Positions 43,084 through 53,111 are shown, numbered from the stretch's first letter. The stretch is DNA of 64,000 nucleotides from Rhizorhapis suberifaciens (GCF_014200045.1 NZ_JACHOV010000009.1:1-64000); one strand, 5' to 3'. The notes: generated by a model from the letters alone, not told the origin. Numbers and translations: made by a program.

Positions 43084-44601
43084 ATGAACAATATCTATGA
43101 CGAAATCCTGATTGCGGCGCATAGCGTTTGGAACCGGCGCTGGCTGGCCCTGGGAATGGCCTGGGCGATTTGCGCGGTCGGTTGGCTGGTGGTTGCGATC
43201 ATTCCCAACAGCTATGAATCGCGCGCGCGCATTTTCGTGCAGATGCAATCGATCCTGCCCGGCAAGATGGGTATCACGCCCATGGAGCAGCAAAAGGATG
43301 TGGACCGTGTTCGGCAGACGCTGACTTCCGCCGTCAATCTGGAAAAGGTGGTGCGCGGCACGGATCTCAGCCTCAGCGTCGCCAGTCCGCGCGATATGGC
43401 GGGTAAGGTCGAAATGCTGCGGACCAACATCAAGGTGGTCGCGCAACAGGATAATCTGTTCGAAATCACGGCGATTTCGTCTGACAGCGGTATGTCGGAC
43501 GCCGCGAATGCCAAGATGGCGACCGCCGTCGTTCAGAAGCTGATCGATATTTTTGTCGAGGAAAATTTGGCAGGCGACCGGGCCGAGACCAGCCAGACGC
43601 TGAAATTCCTGGATTCTCAGCTGGCGGAGCGTGAGCGGCAACTCCAGGAAGCCGAGCAGAAGCGGATGGAGTTTGAGGAGCAATATTTGGGCCTGCTGCC
43701 TGGCACAGGTTCGATGAGCGAGCGCATGGACGCAGCGCGGCAGGAGTTGAACCAAATTGAATCGCAGCTTGTGGCGGCGCAGAGCGCTTCGGCTGCGATG
43801 AATGGCCAATTGGCCGCCACTCCCGCGACGATTGCGACCCCGGGTGTCGGCGGAGGTGGCGCTTACAGCTCTACTCAGGCGGAACTGGCCTCGGCGCGCG
43901 CGCGCGGTTGGACCGATAATCACCCCGATGTGATCGCCCTCAAACGCCAATTGGCTAACCTGAAGTCCATGGGCTCGGGCGGTAGTGGCAGCGGAGGCGG
44001 CACCCCCAATCCGGCCTATATTTCCATCCGCAGTATGCAGGCCGAAAAGCAGGCGACGGTGTCGGCGCTTGCGGCGCGCAAGGCGCAACTGACGGCGGAC
44101 ATGCAGCGTTTGGCCGAAAAACAGGCTAACGAGCCAGGTGTGGCCGCAGAACAAGCGCAACTCAGCCGCAATTATGACGTGCTGAAGGCGCAATATGACA
44201 AGCTGTTTGCCGACCGGGAGGATATCCGTCTGCGCGGCGACGTGCAGACAGAGACCGACGCCGTCCAATTCCGGATCATCGACCCGCCGAGCAGCCCGCG
44301 AACTCCGGCCGCTCCCAATCGGCCCTTGCTGCTGCTCGCCGTTCTTGTGGTCGGCATCGGAGGCGGTGTTGGCGCGGCCTTTGCCAAGGGGCAGCTTCGT
44401 ACAACTTATCCTACTGCGACGCGGCTGGAGCGGCTGACCGGCCTGCCCGTTCTCGGCGCGGTGACCGAGACACTGACGTCTGCTCATCGGGAATTGCGTC
44501 ACAAGAAGCTGCGTCTCTTCGCAGGCGCGAGCGGGGCATTGGTGGCGGTCTGCCTTTTGTTGGTGGCGGTGGAATTCATCCAGCGCGGCCTGGTGGCCTG
44601 A
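43084..44601 (+). CDS. XrtA-associated polysaccharide chain-length determinant
   Basis: A 505-residue Wzz-type inner-membrane protein (pepcterm_ChnLen, TIGR03007). A first membrane helix lies at about residues 20-40, a long periplasmic coiled coil follows (the QLAERERQLQEAEQKRMEFEE region is typical), and two more hydrophobic segments close the protein. It controls polymer length with the tyrosine autokinase. A 532-codon frame on the opposite strand is a shadow. The kinase begins ten bases after the stop. Confidence 0.94.
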   Translation: MNNIYDEILIAAHSVWNRRWLALGMAWAICAVGWLVVAIIPNSYESRARIFVQMQSILPGKMGITPMEQQKDVDRVRQTLTSAVNLEKVVRGTDLSLSVASPRDMAGKVEMLRTNIKVVAQQDNLFEITAISSDSGMSDAANAKMATAVVQKLIDIFVEENLAGDRAETSQTLKFLDSQLAERERQLQEAEQKRMEFEEQYLGLLPGTGSMSERMDAARQELNQIESQLVAAQSASAAMNGQLAATPATIATPGVGGGGAYSSTQAELASARARGWTDNHPDVIALKRQLANLKSMGSGGSGSGGGTPNPAYISIRSMQAEKQATVSALAARKAQLTADMQRLAEKQANEPGVAAEQAQLSRNYDVLKAQYDKLFADREDIRLRGDVQTETDAVQFRIIDPPSSPRTPAAPNRPLLLLAVLVVGIGGGVGAAFAKGQLRTTYPTATRLERLTGLPVLGAVTETLTSAHRELRHKKLRLFAGASGALVAVCLLLVAVEFIQRGLVA

Positions 44602-44611
44602 AGGGAATGAC

Positions 44612-45556
44612 ATGAATCAACATAGCCCGATAAAGCGCACTGGCTCGCTTCTGGAACGCGCCGCCGAGGTGTATGATTTTGCCGAGGCGCTGCGCGGGAA
44701 AAGCGCTCCGGTTGCGCCTGTCTTAGCACCTAAAGACGAAGCCTCGCTTGCGACGGCAATATCGCCCGCCTCTGCGGCTCTGGATCCCAATCTTCGTCCA
44801 AGTCGTCATGACGAAGATGGGGCGGTGCAGCCAGTCGATCGGGGCGCGCTCTTGCAGAACGGTTTTGCATTGCCCGATGGTCCGGTCACCGGACTTTCCG
44901 AAGAATTTCGCATTATCAAGCGGCAACTGCTCGTTGCCGCCACCAGTAGCAAGCATGCGGAGAAGATTTCCCGTGGCGAACGGATCCTGGTCTGTTCGGC
45001 ACATATGGGGGAAGGCAAGACGTTCTGCGCGGTCAACCTGGCACTGTCGATCGCAGCCGAGAAAGACGTCGAGGTGCTACTCGTCGATGCTGATTTCGCC
45101 AAGCCTAGCGTGCTCTCTACCCTTGGCCTCGCCGGCGGGCCCGGACTGATGGATGCGCTGGCCGATCCGCAGGTGGATGTGCAGGACTGCGTCATCCGCA
45201 CCGATATCCCCGGTTTGTCAGTGCTGCCCGCAGGGCGTCAAACCAATGCGGATACCGAATATCTTGCCTCGGCCCGTACGGAAAGCGTGCTCGATGAGCT
45301 GACGGCGCCTTATCCCAATCGCCTCATCATTTTCGATTCTCCGCCCATTCTGGCGGCTTCGCCCGCTACCGCGCTGGCGCGCCATGTGGGGCAGGCGGTG
45401 CTTGTCATTCGCGCCGACGAAACGACGGAAGATGCGCTGCGTGACGCCGTCGGGCTGCTTGCGGCATGCGACAATATCCAGCTGCTGCTGAATGGCGTGA
45501 AATACTCGCCCGGTGGTCGGCGGTTCGGAACCTATTATGGGCAGGGCGGCAAATGA
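44612..45556 (+). CDS. XrtA-associated tyrosine autokinase
   Basis: A 314-residue BY-kinase (pepcterm_TyrKin, TIGR03018). Walker A is in AHMGEGKTFCAVNLA, the Walker A' motif is VLLVDADFAKPS, and the C-terminal tail has tyrosines (KYSPGGRRFGTYYGQGGK) for autophosphorylation. The N-terminal 100 residues are variable and Ala/Pro-rich. It cycles with the chain-length protein to drive export. Its stop overlaps the start of the barrel gene (ATGA). Confidence 0.93.
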   Translation: MNQHSPIKRTGSLLERAAEVYDFAEALRGKSAPVAPVLAPKDEASLATAISPASAALDPNLRPSRHDEDGAVQPVDRGALLQNGFALPDGPVTGLSEEFRIIKRQLLVAATSSKHAEKISRGERILVCSAHMGEGKTFCAVNLALSIAAEKDVEVLLVDADFAKPSVLSTLGLAGGPGLMDALADPQVDVQDCVIRTDIPGLSVLPAGRQTNADTEYLASARTESVLDELTAPYPNRLIIFDSPPILAASPATALARHVGQAVLVIRADETTEDALRDAVGLLAACDNIQLLLNGVKYSPGGRRFGTYYGQGGK

Positions 45557-47163
45557 CATTTCGATGGGGGCAAATGGCGACGGCGGGGGCCGCGCTGTTA
45601 CTGGTTGGGCTGGCGTCGCCTGCCTGGGCGGGCAAGCGTACGGACGTTTCGCCTTATATCGAACTGGATCAAGTGTTCATCACCGATTTGAAGGGCGGAA
45701 GCGACGACGTTCTGACCTATAGCTCGGTGGCTGTGGGAGTGGATACCAGCATCCAGTCGCGCAATGCGGAAGGGCAGTTGAACCTGCGCTACGAGCATCA
45801 TTTCTCCTGGAACAACGACCTTGGCGACGAAGATGTAGTGAGCGGCCTCGCCCGCGCCCGGGTGAACCTTGTTGGTGATGTGCTAAGCCTTGAAGGCGGC
45901 GCCATAGCGACGCGCGCCCGGACCGACGGACTGGGCGGAGCCAACGGAACCTTGGTCGGCGATAATGTCAGCCAGATCTATTCGGCCTATGCCGGGCCGA
46001 CCCTTGCGACCCATGTCGGGGAGCTCAGCGTCAATGCCGCTTATCGCCTGGGCTATTCGCGGGTCGATAGCGACACGGATGTCACTACCCCTGCCGGGGT
46101 GCAGACGCTGGGCGGCTATGACGACAGCGTCTTCCATAGCGCGCAGGTCGCGGTTGGCATGCAGCCCAATGGACGACCATTGGGCTGGTCCGTCAGCGGC
46201 GGTTACGACCGGGAAGATTCCGATCAGCTCGACCAGCGTTATGAAGGCAGGCATGTCCGCGCCGACGTCACCGTGCCCGTATCAGGTCATGTCGCGCTTG
46301 TCGGGGGCGTGGGTTATGAAGATATCGAAATCAGCCAGCGGGACGTACTGCTCGACGCCGGAGGCAATCCGGTGGTGGATAGCAAAGGCCGGTTCCAGAC
46401 GGACAAGAGCTCTCCACGCGAACTGACCTATGATCAGGACGGCCTTATCTGGGATGCGGGCGTGATGTGGCGGCCCAGCCGCCGAACGTCGCTGGAGGTA
46501 CATGTCGGGCGGCGCTATGGTTCAATGACCTACACGGGCGCGCTAAGTTATCGTCCGAGCGAACGGACCAGTCTGCAAATTGCCGTTTATGATGGGATCA
46601 GCAGCTTCGGGCGGCAGATCAACGATAATCTTTCCAGCCTGCCGACCAGCTTCACTGTGGCGAGCAATCCGTTCAGCGGCGATTTTGCCGGCTGCGCCTT
46701 TGGCACGCAGGGTGGCGGGGTGTGTTTCAACGATGTGCTGCAGGCGATCAGTGCCGCCAATTTCCGGCACCGCGGAGTAGCAGCGCAGCTGAGCAGCCGT
46801 TCGGGCCGATGGGATTATGGCGTGGCGATGGGATATTCGCGGCGCAAGTTCATCGCTCCCGATACGGGCATTTTCGCGGGGGTCAACGGCACGCTGGATG
46901 AGAATTATTATCTGAACCTGTTCGCCGCCCGACGGCTGGACGAAAAGTCCGGCATCGATGTGCAGCTATATGCCAATTATTTTGACAGCGCGGCGCTAGG
47001 CACCATCGACGTTTACAATATGGGCGCAACCGCAGGCTATTATCGTAATTTCACTGATCGATTGCGCGGCACGGCGGCGCTGGGCATCGACAGCGTGGAC
47101 GCGGATGGCTTCGAAAGCACGATATCTGCCCTCGCACAGTTAGGCCTTCGTTACGATTTTTGA
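45553..47163 (+). CDS. XrtA/PEP-CTERM-associated outer-membrane beta-barrel protein
   Basis: A 536-residue protein with a signal peptide ending near residue 26 (SPAWA), then alternating short strands typical of a barrel: LTYSSVAVGVDTSI, LNLRYEHHFSW, VSGGYDREDSD and others. It ends in a Phe (LRYDF), the outer-membrane insertion signal. It matches pepcterm_hypo_1 (TIGR03016). It may form the outer-membrane pore for the polymer. It overlaps the kinase by four bases. Confidence 0.9.
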   Translation: MTFRWGQMATAGAALLLVGLASPAWAGKRTDVSPYIELDQVFITDLKGGSDDVLTYSSVAVGVDTSIQSRNAEGQLNLRYEHHFSWNNDLGDEDVVSGLARARVNLVGDVLSLEGGAIATRARTDGLGGANGTLVGDNVSQIYSAYAGPTLATHVGELSVNAAYRLGYSRVDSDTDVTTPAGVQTLGGYDDSVFHSAQVAVGMQPNGRPLGWSVSGGYDREDSDQLDQRYEGRHVRADVTVPVSGHVALVGGVGYEDIEISQRDVLLDAGGNPVVDSKGRFQTDKSSPRELTYDQDGLIWDAGVMWRPSRRTSLEVHVGRRYGSMTYTGALSYRPSERTSLQIAVYDGISSFGRQINDNLSSLPTSFTVASNPFSGDFAGCAFGTQGGGVCFNDVLQAISAANFRHRGVAAQLSSRSGRWDYGVAMGYSRRKFIAPDTGIFAGVNGTLDENYYLNLFAARRLDEKSGIDVQLYANYFDSAALGTIDVYNMGATAGYYRNFTDRLRGTAALGIDSVDADGFESTISALAQLGLRYDF

Positions 47164-47197
47164 ATTATCCGGACTCTCGCATCGCGGAGAAGTGAGC

Positions 47198-48370
47198 ATG
47201 TACGATCAATTTTACGGACTTACGGGACGGCCCTTTCAGCTCACCCCCGACCCGCATTTCTATTATGAGAGCGTCACGCATCGCAAGGCGATGTCCTATC
47301 TGGGCTATGGCTTGGCGCAGGGGGAAGGCTTTATCGTGATCACCGGCGACATCGGTGCCGGGAAGACGACGCTGGTCGGGCATTTGATGGCGACGATCGA
47401 TCCATCGCGGCTGACGGCGGTGAAGATCGTTTCCACGCAGGTGGGCGGAGACGATATGCTTCGCTTGGCAGCGCAGGCCTTTGGCGTGGCGGCGGAGGGC
47501 GCGGACAAGGCCATGCTGCTGGGCAGGATCGAGACTTGGCTGCATGAGCAGGCACGGTCGGGGCGACGATCGCTGCTGATCGTGGATGAGGCGCAGAACC
47601 TTCCGATTTCGGCTCTGGAAGAATTGCGCATGCTATCCAATTTCCAGTTGGGCGGACAGGCTCTCTTGCAGATATTTCTGCTGGGGCAGCCCGAATTCAG
47701 AGAAACATTGAGGACGTCTCCGGCATTGGAGCAGCTTCGTCAGCGGGTGATCGCGACGCATCATCTGGACCCGATGATGCCTAATGAGGTTGAACCCTAT
47801 ATTCTGCACCGACTATCGCTGGTCGGCTGGAACGGCAATCCGCAGTTTACGGCAGACGCCTTCGCCAGGGTCTATCAGGAGACCGACGGCATTCCCCGCC
47901 GGATCAATGCGCTTGCCAGCCGGGTGCTGCTGCTCGGCGCAATAGACAAGTTGGGAATGATCGACGGAGGGGTGGTGAACGCGGTAATCGCGGACATGGC
48001 GCAGGACGATGAGCCCGTTGCGCCGATGGCTGTGGTCGCCGAGCCGGTGCCCGAGCCCCAGCCAGCCGAAGAGATCGAGCAGGTCTGGACTGCGCCGTCC
48101 CCGCCGCTGGAGCAGCCTGCGCCCCGTCAGGCAGCGAGCCTGAAAGCTGAAGTCGAGCAGCTTCGGGAGGCCGTTGAAGGGCCACGCACAGGCCGCGCGT
48201 CAACGGTTAGCGATTCTCGCGTCGATCAGGCCTTGCAGCGCATTTCCAATCTTGAATCGAGACTGGAGGAGCAGGAAAAGGCCATCCGCCAGATGCTTGC
48301 ACTGCTGGTCGACTGGGTCGAGCGGGACGAGAAGGACGTCGCTTACCTGCGTGGCAGCAGAGCCGCCTGA
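47198..48370 (+). CDS. XrtA-associated ExeA-like ATPase
   Basis: A 390-residue AAA ATPase (pepcterm_ATPase, TIGR03015). Walker A is GDIGAGKTTLVGHL near residue 51, Walker B is LLIVDEAQNLP, and the sensor Arg is in GIPRRINALASRVL. The C-terminal 110 residues hold a proline-rich linker and a coiled coil. ExeA-type ATPases help assemble secretion channels; here the cargo is presumably the polysaccharide pore. The ATG at 47198 has GGAG at normal spacing. Confidence 0.93.
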   Translation: MYDQFYGLTGRPFQLTPDPHFYYESVTHRKAMSYLGYGLAQGEGFIVITGDIGAGKTTLVGHLMATIDPSRLTAVKIVSTQVGGDDMLRLAAQAFGVAAEGADKAMLLGRIETWLHEQARSGRRSLLIVDEAQNLPISALEELRMLSNFQLGGQALLQIFLLGQPEFRETLRTSPALEQLRQRVIATHHLDPMMPNEVEPYILHRLSLVGWNGNPQFTADAFARVYQETDGIPRRINALASRVLLLGAIDKLGMIDGGVVNAVIADMAQDDEPVAPMAVVAEPVPEPQPAEEIEQVWTAPSPPLEQPAPRQAASLKAEVEQLREAVEGPRTGRASTVSDSRVDQALQRISNLESRLEEQEKAIRQMLALLVDWVERDEKDVAYLRGSRAA

Positions 48371-48398
48371 ACTGGCAGGGAGGGCCTAGCCCGGAAAA

Positions 48399-49271
48399 AT
48401 GTTGAACGCCCTTTCCGTGGATGTCGAAGACTGGTTCCAGGTAGGCGCTTTCGAGCGTACGATTCTGCGCGACGCATGGGATCGCCTGCCATGCCGGGTG
48501 GAGCGGAATTGCGATGCGGTGCTGGCGCTGTTCGACGAAGCCAGCGTCAAGGCCACTTTCTTCATTCTGGGTTGGATAGCGGAGCGCTATCCGGCACTCA
48601 TCCGGCGTGTTGCCGAAGCTGGGCATGAGATTGCTAATCATGGATATGACCATCAGCGCGTCTTCACCTTCACTCCCGACGCATTCAGGCAGGATCTGAA
48701 AAAATCTCGTCAACTGATTGAAGATGCTTCGGGTCAAGGTGTGACGGGCTATCGTGCGCCGAGCTTTTCCATCGATGCACGGACGCCTTGGGCGCACGTC
48801 GTGCTGGCGGAGGAAGGCTATGCCTATTCCAGCAGCGTCGCGGCGGTGAGGCATGACCATTATGGCTGGCCGGATGCACCGCGTTTTGCCTTTTTTCCAG
48901 TCACCGGGAGCGGTCTGGTAGAACTGCCTGTAACTACGGCCCGGCTCGGTGGGCGAATTTTGGCGGCCGGGGGCGGAGGGTTTTTCCGGCTGCTGCCCTA
49001 TGGCTTTTCGAAATGGGCGATCCGGCAGGTTAATGGTGAAGGTCGCCCTGCGATCATCTATTTTCATCCCTGGGAAATTGACGACACACAGCCACGCGTG
49101 GCTAATGCGCCATTGCGGTCGAAGCTTCGACATTACAGTAGGCTGTCGGCGATGGCTGCCAAGCTTCGCAAACTAGCCGGCGACTTTCATTGGACGCGGA
49201 TTGATGGACTGTTGGAGCAGGAGCGGGCACACGCCATTCCTTTTTCAGCCCCCTCGTCAAAGGCCGCCTGA
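48399..49271 (+). CDS. XrtA-associated polysaccharide deacetylase
   Basis: A 290-residue NodB-type deacetylase (pepcterm_polyde, TIGR03006) with DUF3473 at its end. The metal Asp is in ALSVDVEDWFQVGAFE, the zinc His pair is in HEIANHGYDHQRV, and YRAPSFSID is the third motif. It would remove N-acetyl groups from the exported polymer. Its stop overlaps the next gene (TGATG). Confidence 0.94.
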   Translation: MLNALSVDVEDWFQVGAFERTILRDAWDRLPCRVERNCDAVLALFDEASVKATFFILGWIAERYPALIRRVAEAGHEIANHGYDHQRVFTFTPDAFRQDLKKSRQLIEDASGQGVTGYRAPSFSIDARTPWAHVVLAEEGYAYSSSVAAVRHDHYGWPDAPRFAFFPVTGSGLVELPVTTARLGGRILAAGGGGFFRLLPYGFSKWAIRQVNGEGRPAIIYFHPWEIDDTQPRVANAPLRSKLRHYSRLSAMAAKLRKLAGDFHWTRIDGLLEQERAHAIPFSAPSSKAA

Positions 49272-50344
49272 TGAACGCTCCGTTCGGTCCATCGGTCCTC
49301 ACAGTAATGCCTGCCGACCTGAAAGACGCAGCCATTGTGGCGGAACTGGAAAGCTTCGTGCGGGACCATCCAGACTCCACACCGTTTCATCGCCCTGCTT
49401 GGGTAAAGGCGGTTGCGGCGGGAACAGGCCAGACGCCCCATTATCTGGTGGCGCGCGACCTCACCGGAGGGGTCAAGGGCGTCCTGCCGCTGACGGAGGT
49501 CCGTTCGCGGCTGTTTGGTCGCGCTCTGGTGTCCAGCGGATTTGCTGTAGGCGGCGGTGCGCTGGCCCACGATCCGACGGAAGTCGACAAACTAGCCCAA
49601 GCGGCTTGGGTGCTGGCGCAAGACCTTGGCTGCACCACGGCGGAACTGCGCGGCGGGGCAGCGCCAAGCCAGGCCTGGACAACGAAAGGCGATGCCTATT
49701 TGGGCTTTCGCAAGGCGCTGGAAGCGGATGATGATGCGCAGTTACAAGCCATCCCCCGCAAACACAGAGCGGAGCTTCGCAAGGGGCTCGCCAACAAGCT
49801 TCAGTTCGAAGTGGGACGAGACCAACGATTCCGCGATGCACATTACGCCTTGTTCGCGCGCAGCGTGCATAATCTGGGCACGCCGGTGTTTCCCCGCAGT
49901 TTGTTCGAAGCCGTGCTCGACGATTTTGGGCAGGACGCCGATATTGTCCTGGTATCGCACCAGGGCGTTCCCGTTTCGTCAATCCTGAGCCTCTACCACG
50001 GGAACGCCTGCATGCCCTATTGGCAAGGGTCGTCGCCAGCGGCGCGGCAGCTTCGGTCCAACGAGGTCGCATATTTTCGGCTTATGAACTTGGCTCGCGA
50101 GCGGGGCTATAGCTACTTTGACTTCGGCCGCTCAAAGGTCGGAACCGGCCCGGCAGCATGGAAGAAAAGCTGGGGCTGGGAACCAGAGGCGCTAAGCTAT
50201 CATTGGCGCGCGATTGAAGGGCATGAGATGCGCGACGTTAACCCGCTAAGCCCTCAGTATCGGCGGAAGATCATGCTTTGGAAAAAGCTGCCGCTTTCGC
50301 TGGCGAACCGCATTGGCCCCTATATCGCGCGAGGGCTGGGATGA
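49271..50344 (+). CDS. FemAB-family XrtA/PEP-CTERM-associated protein
   Basis: A 357-residue GNAT-type protein with two lobes (pepcterm_femAB, TIGR03019). The HRPAWVKAVAAGTGQTPHYL segment and the C-terminal YFDFGRSKVGTGPAAWKKSWGW signature are diagnostic. FemAB proteins transfer aminoacyl groups; in this system the acceptor is unknown. It overlaps the deacetylase by one base and the glycosyltransferase by four. Confidence 0.93.
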   Translation: MNAPFGPSVLTVMPADLKDAAIVAELESFVRDHPDSTPFHRPAWVKAVAAGTGQTPHYLVARDLTGGVKGVLPLTEVRSRLFGRALVSSGFAVGGGALAHDPTEVDKLAQAAWVLAQDLGCTTAELRGGAAPSQAWTTKGDAYLGFRKALEADDDAQLQAIPRKHRAELRKGLANKLQFEVGRDQRFRDAHYALFARSVHNLGTPVFPRSLFEAVLDDFGQDADIVLVSHQGVPVSSILSLYHGNACMPYWQGSSPAARQLRSNEVAYFRLMNLARERGYSYFDFGRSKVGTGPAAWKKSWGWEPEALSYHWRAIEGHEMRDVNPLSPQYRRKIMLWKKLPLSLANRIGPYIARGLG

Positions 50345-51585
50345 TCGGAGAGATACTCTTCATCGCGCATCGCATTCCATTTCCTCCCGACCGAGGCGAC
50401 AAGATCCGGTCGTGGAACATCGTGAAGCGGCTGGCGCAAATCGCCCCGGTTCACATTGCCGCCTTTGCCGATGATGCAGAGGACATGGCGCATGCAGACG
50501 AGCTTGCGAAGGTCGCGGCGAGCTGCAGGATCATCCTGCGCAACAGGGGGCGTGCGGCAGCGGCGTTGCGCGGCCTGTGGGGTGGTCGTCCTCTTTCCGT
50601 GGAGCTGTTCGATTACGCGAAAATGCACGATTACGTCACAGAATTGCTGATGGAGCGCCCGATAGGGGCTGTGTTCGCCTATTCCAGCCAAGCTGCCCAA
50701 TATGTGCCAAAGCTGCCGCCTTCTGCCCGTTTCATCATGGACTTCGTGGACGTCGATTCGGAAAAATATGCGGCTTATGGGCAGGCGCAGAGCGGTCCTA
50801 TGGCTTGGATCAACCGGCGTGAAGGGCGGAAGCTTCTCGCATTTGAACAGCAGGTAGCCGCCCGGGCGAACATGAGCCTGCTCGTGAGCGAGGCGGAGGC
50901 GAAGCTGTTCCGTGACCTTACGGGGCTCGGTCTAAATTCTATCAAGGCGCTCGAAAATGGCGTGGATCTTGATTATTTCAGCCCGGACGCCGTCTTTGAC
51001 GCCCTAACTGTGGAGCAGCGCGGGTCGGGGCCGTTGTTCGTCTTTACCGGACAAATGGACTATCGCCCGAACATAGAGGCCGTGGATGGGTTCGCCCGGA
51101 GCAGTTTCGTTCACATCCGCGAGCATTACCCCGAGGCGCGTTTCGTCATTGTAGGGCGTAATCCGACAGTAGCGGTCAAAGGGCTTGCTTCCTTGCCTGG
51201 AGTGCAGGTGACAGGCGCGGTCAGTGACGTTCGGGGATGGCTTTCCGCCGCCGATATAGTGGTCGCGCCGCTCCGTTTGGCGCGGGGCGTACAAAACAAG
51301 GTTCTTGAAGCAATGGCGATGGCCCGGCCCGTGATCGCTTCTTCACAGGCCGCTGAGGGCATCAATGCAACGGCCGGGGTCCACCTCATGGTGGCCAAGT
51401 GCGGCGCCGATGAGGTGGCAATGGCAATAAAGCTCCTGAATGATCGTCAGGCGGCGGCCCGAATGGGCAGAGCGGCGCGCCAGCAAATGGAAGAGCGCTA
51501 TAGCTGGGACGCGACACTGGCCGAACTGCCCGCGATAGTTACCGGGGCGCACCAGCCTGTTGCAGAACGCGTGCAGGTCGCATGA
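50341..51585 (+). CDS. XrtA-associated glycosyltransferase (TIGR03087 family)
   Basis: A 414-residue GT-B glycosyltransferase (stp1 family). The N-terminal ILFIAHRIPFPPDRGDKIRSWN is diagnostic, and the C-terminal sugar-nucleotide half has GRNPTVAVKGLASLPGVQVTG and the PLRLARGVQNKVLEAMAMARPVI region. It adds a sugar to the lipid-linked repeat unit. It overlaps xrtA by four bases. It is the only clear glycosyltransferase in the locus. Confidence 0.93.
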   Translation: MIGEILFIAHRIPFPPDRGDKIRSWNIVKRLAQIAPVHIAAFADDAEDMAHADELAKVAASCRIILRNRGRAAAALRGLWGGRPLSVELFDYAKMHDYVTELLMERPIGAVFAYSSQAAQYVPKLPPSARFIMDFVDVDSEKYAAYGQAQSGPMAWINRREGRKLLAFEQQVAARANMSLLVSEAEAKLFRDLTGLGLNSIKALENGVDLDYFSPDAVFDALTVEQRGSGPLFVFTGQMDYRPNIEAVDGFARSSFVHIREHYPEARFVIVGRNPTVAVKGLASLPGVQVTGAVSDVRGWLSAADIVVAPLRLARGVQNKVLEAMAMARPVIASSQAAEGINATAGVHLMVAKCGADEVAMAIKLLNDRQAAARMGRAARQQMEERYSWDATLAELPAIVTGAHQPVAERVQVA

Positions 51586-53111
51586 CGTCGATTGCTCCGC
51601 CTGCTCCCCTGGCTCGGTTCTGGGGCGGCAATTGGTCTCGACACCTCGCGCTGCTCGGCCTCGCATGGGCTGCTTGCCTTGCGGTCTACTATCAAGACGC
51701 TGCTGGAATGGTATCGATCTGGTGGAACGCTTCGACATTCGGTCATTGCTTGCTCATTCCTTTCATCATCGGTTGGATGGTGCATCAGCGGATGATCGAA
51801 CTACGGTCGTTGAACCCCGTCGCGTGGTGGCCCGGCCTCATCTGGGTGGCGGTTGGCGGGTTGTCCTGGCTTATGGGTGACGCGGCCAGCTTGGCGCTGG
51901 CGCGCCATGTGGGTCTGGTCGTGATGCTGCAGGGTGCGTTGATAACGGCGCTGGGACCCCGGATTTCACGTGCATTGGCATTCCCGCTATTCTACGCTTT
52001 CTTCCTGGTCCCCTTTGGCGAGGAGCTTGTTCCTGCGCTGCAAACCGTCACGGCCCACATCTCCATGGCCTTTCTGGACTTGTCGGGGGTGCCTGCCCAT
52101 TTGAACGGCGTCTTCATCACAACCCCCACCGGCTATTTCGAGGTGGCGGAGGCTTGCTCCGGGGCCAAGTTCCTGATCGCCATGGCGGCCTATGCGGTGC
52201 TGGTCTGCAATATATGCTTCAAAAGCTGGCCGCGGCGGGCGGTGTTCTTGCTGATGTCGCTATCAATAGCGGTAATGGCCAATGGCATCCGGGCGTTCGG
52301 CACCATCTATGTGGCGCATCGCACCAGTTCCGATTTTGCGGTCGGGTTCGATCATGTGATCTATGGCTGGGTTTTTTTTGCGGTAATTCTGGCGCTTGTG
52401 ATGGCGGCAGGCTGGCCGCTTTTCGATCGCAGGGCGGATGAGGCGGCTGTCAATGTCGAGGATCTGAGAGGCGAGGTGCGTCAGACTGCTCGACTATCCA
52501 CCATTCTGCCGCTTTTGCTGGCCCTTATCGCCATTCCGCCACTTTGGTCGGCGGCCATTGCGGCGACTTCGGACACAGTTCCGGCCCGTATAGCACTGCC
52601 CCAAGTGCCGGGCTGGACCGTCGTGGACTATCAGCCCTCCTATCCTTGGAAGCCGCGCTTTGCGGGTGCCAATCATCAATTGCTCGGCCGTTATCGTGAT
52701 CGGCAGGGTCGGGAGGCTGACCTGGCGATAGCTGTCTATGCGCGGCAGGAGGAAGGGCGCGAGCTGGTGGGATTTGGTCAGGGCGCGGTCGATCCCGAGA
52801 GCAAATGGGCCTGGTCGTCCTTCATCGAAGCGCCGCGCGGGGGGGCAGGGGATCGCATTGTCGCCCCTGGCCCAGTGACTCGGGATGTCGTGAGCTTTTA
52901 CGATGTGGGCGGGGTAACGACCGGCAGCGCCGCGGATGTGAAGCTGTTTGGCTTGAAAAACCGGATTATTGGCGGAGATCAAAGGGCGGTGGCGGTGCTG
53001 GTATCCGCCGAAGATCGAGAGGGGTATCCCGCCGACGCAGCCATTGCCGCGTTTCTGGATGATTTGGGACCGATCAGCCGCCTTGCCGATCGCAGCGCCG
53101 GAAGAAAATAA
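51582..53111 (+). CDS. xrtA: exosortase A fused to an EpsI domain
   Basis: A 509-residue fusion. Residues 1-290 are exosortase A (TIGR03109): eight hydrophobic segments and the catalytic triad Cys192 (EACSGA), Arg237 (NGIRAFG) and His258 (FDHVIYG). It should cut PEP-CTERM signals and pass the proteins on to the surface. Residues from about 300 are an EpsI-type domain (TIGR02914) in the periplasm. Both parts look complete. It overlaps the glycosyltransferase by four bases. Confidence 0.96.
   Translation: MTSIAPPAPLARFWGGNWSRHLALLGLAWAACLAVYYQDAAGMVSIWWNASTFGHCLLIPFIIGWMVHQRMIELRSLNPVAWWPGLIWVAVGGLSWLMGDAASLALARHVGLVVMLQGALITALGPRISRALAFPLFYAFFLVPFGEELVPALQTVTAHISMAFLDLSGVPAHLNGVFITTPTGYFEVAEACSGAKFLIAMAAYAVLVCNICFKSWPRRAVFLLMSLSIAVMANGIRAFGTIYVAHRTSSDFAVGFDHVIYGWVFFAVILALVMAAGWPLFDRRADEAAVNVEDLRGEVRQTARLSTILPLLLALIAIPPLWSAAIAATSDTVPARIALPQVPGWTVVDYQPSYPWKPRFAGANHQLLGRYRDRQGREADLAIAVYARQEEGRELVGFGQGAVDPESKWAWSSFIEAPRGGAGDRIVAPGPVTRDVVSFYDVGGVTTGSAADVKLFGLKNRIIGGDQRAVAVLVSAEDREGYPADAAIAAFLDDLGPISRLADRSAGRK

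Noticed and set aside
43015-44613. 532-codon open frame opposite the chain-length determinant
   Set aside because: Same reason: antisense shadow of a well-supported gene.
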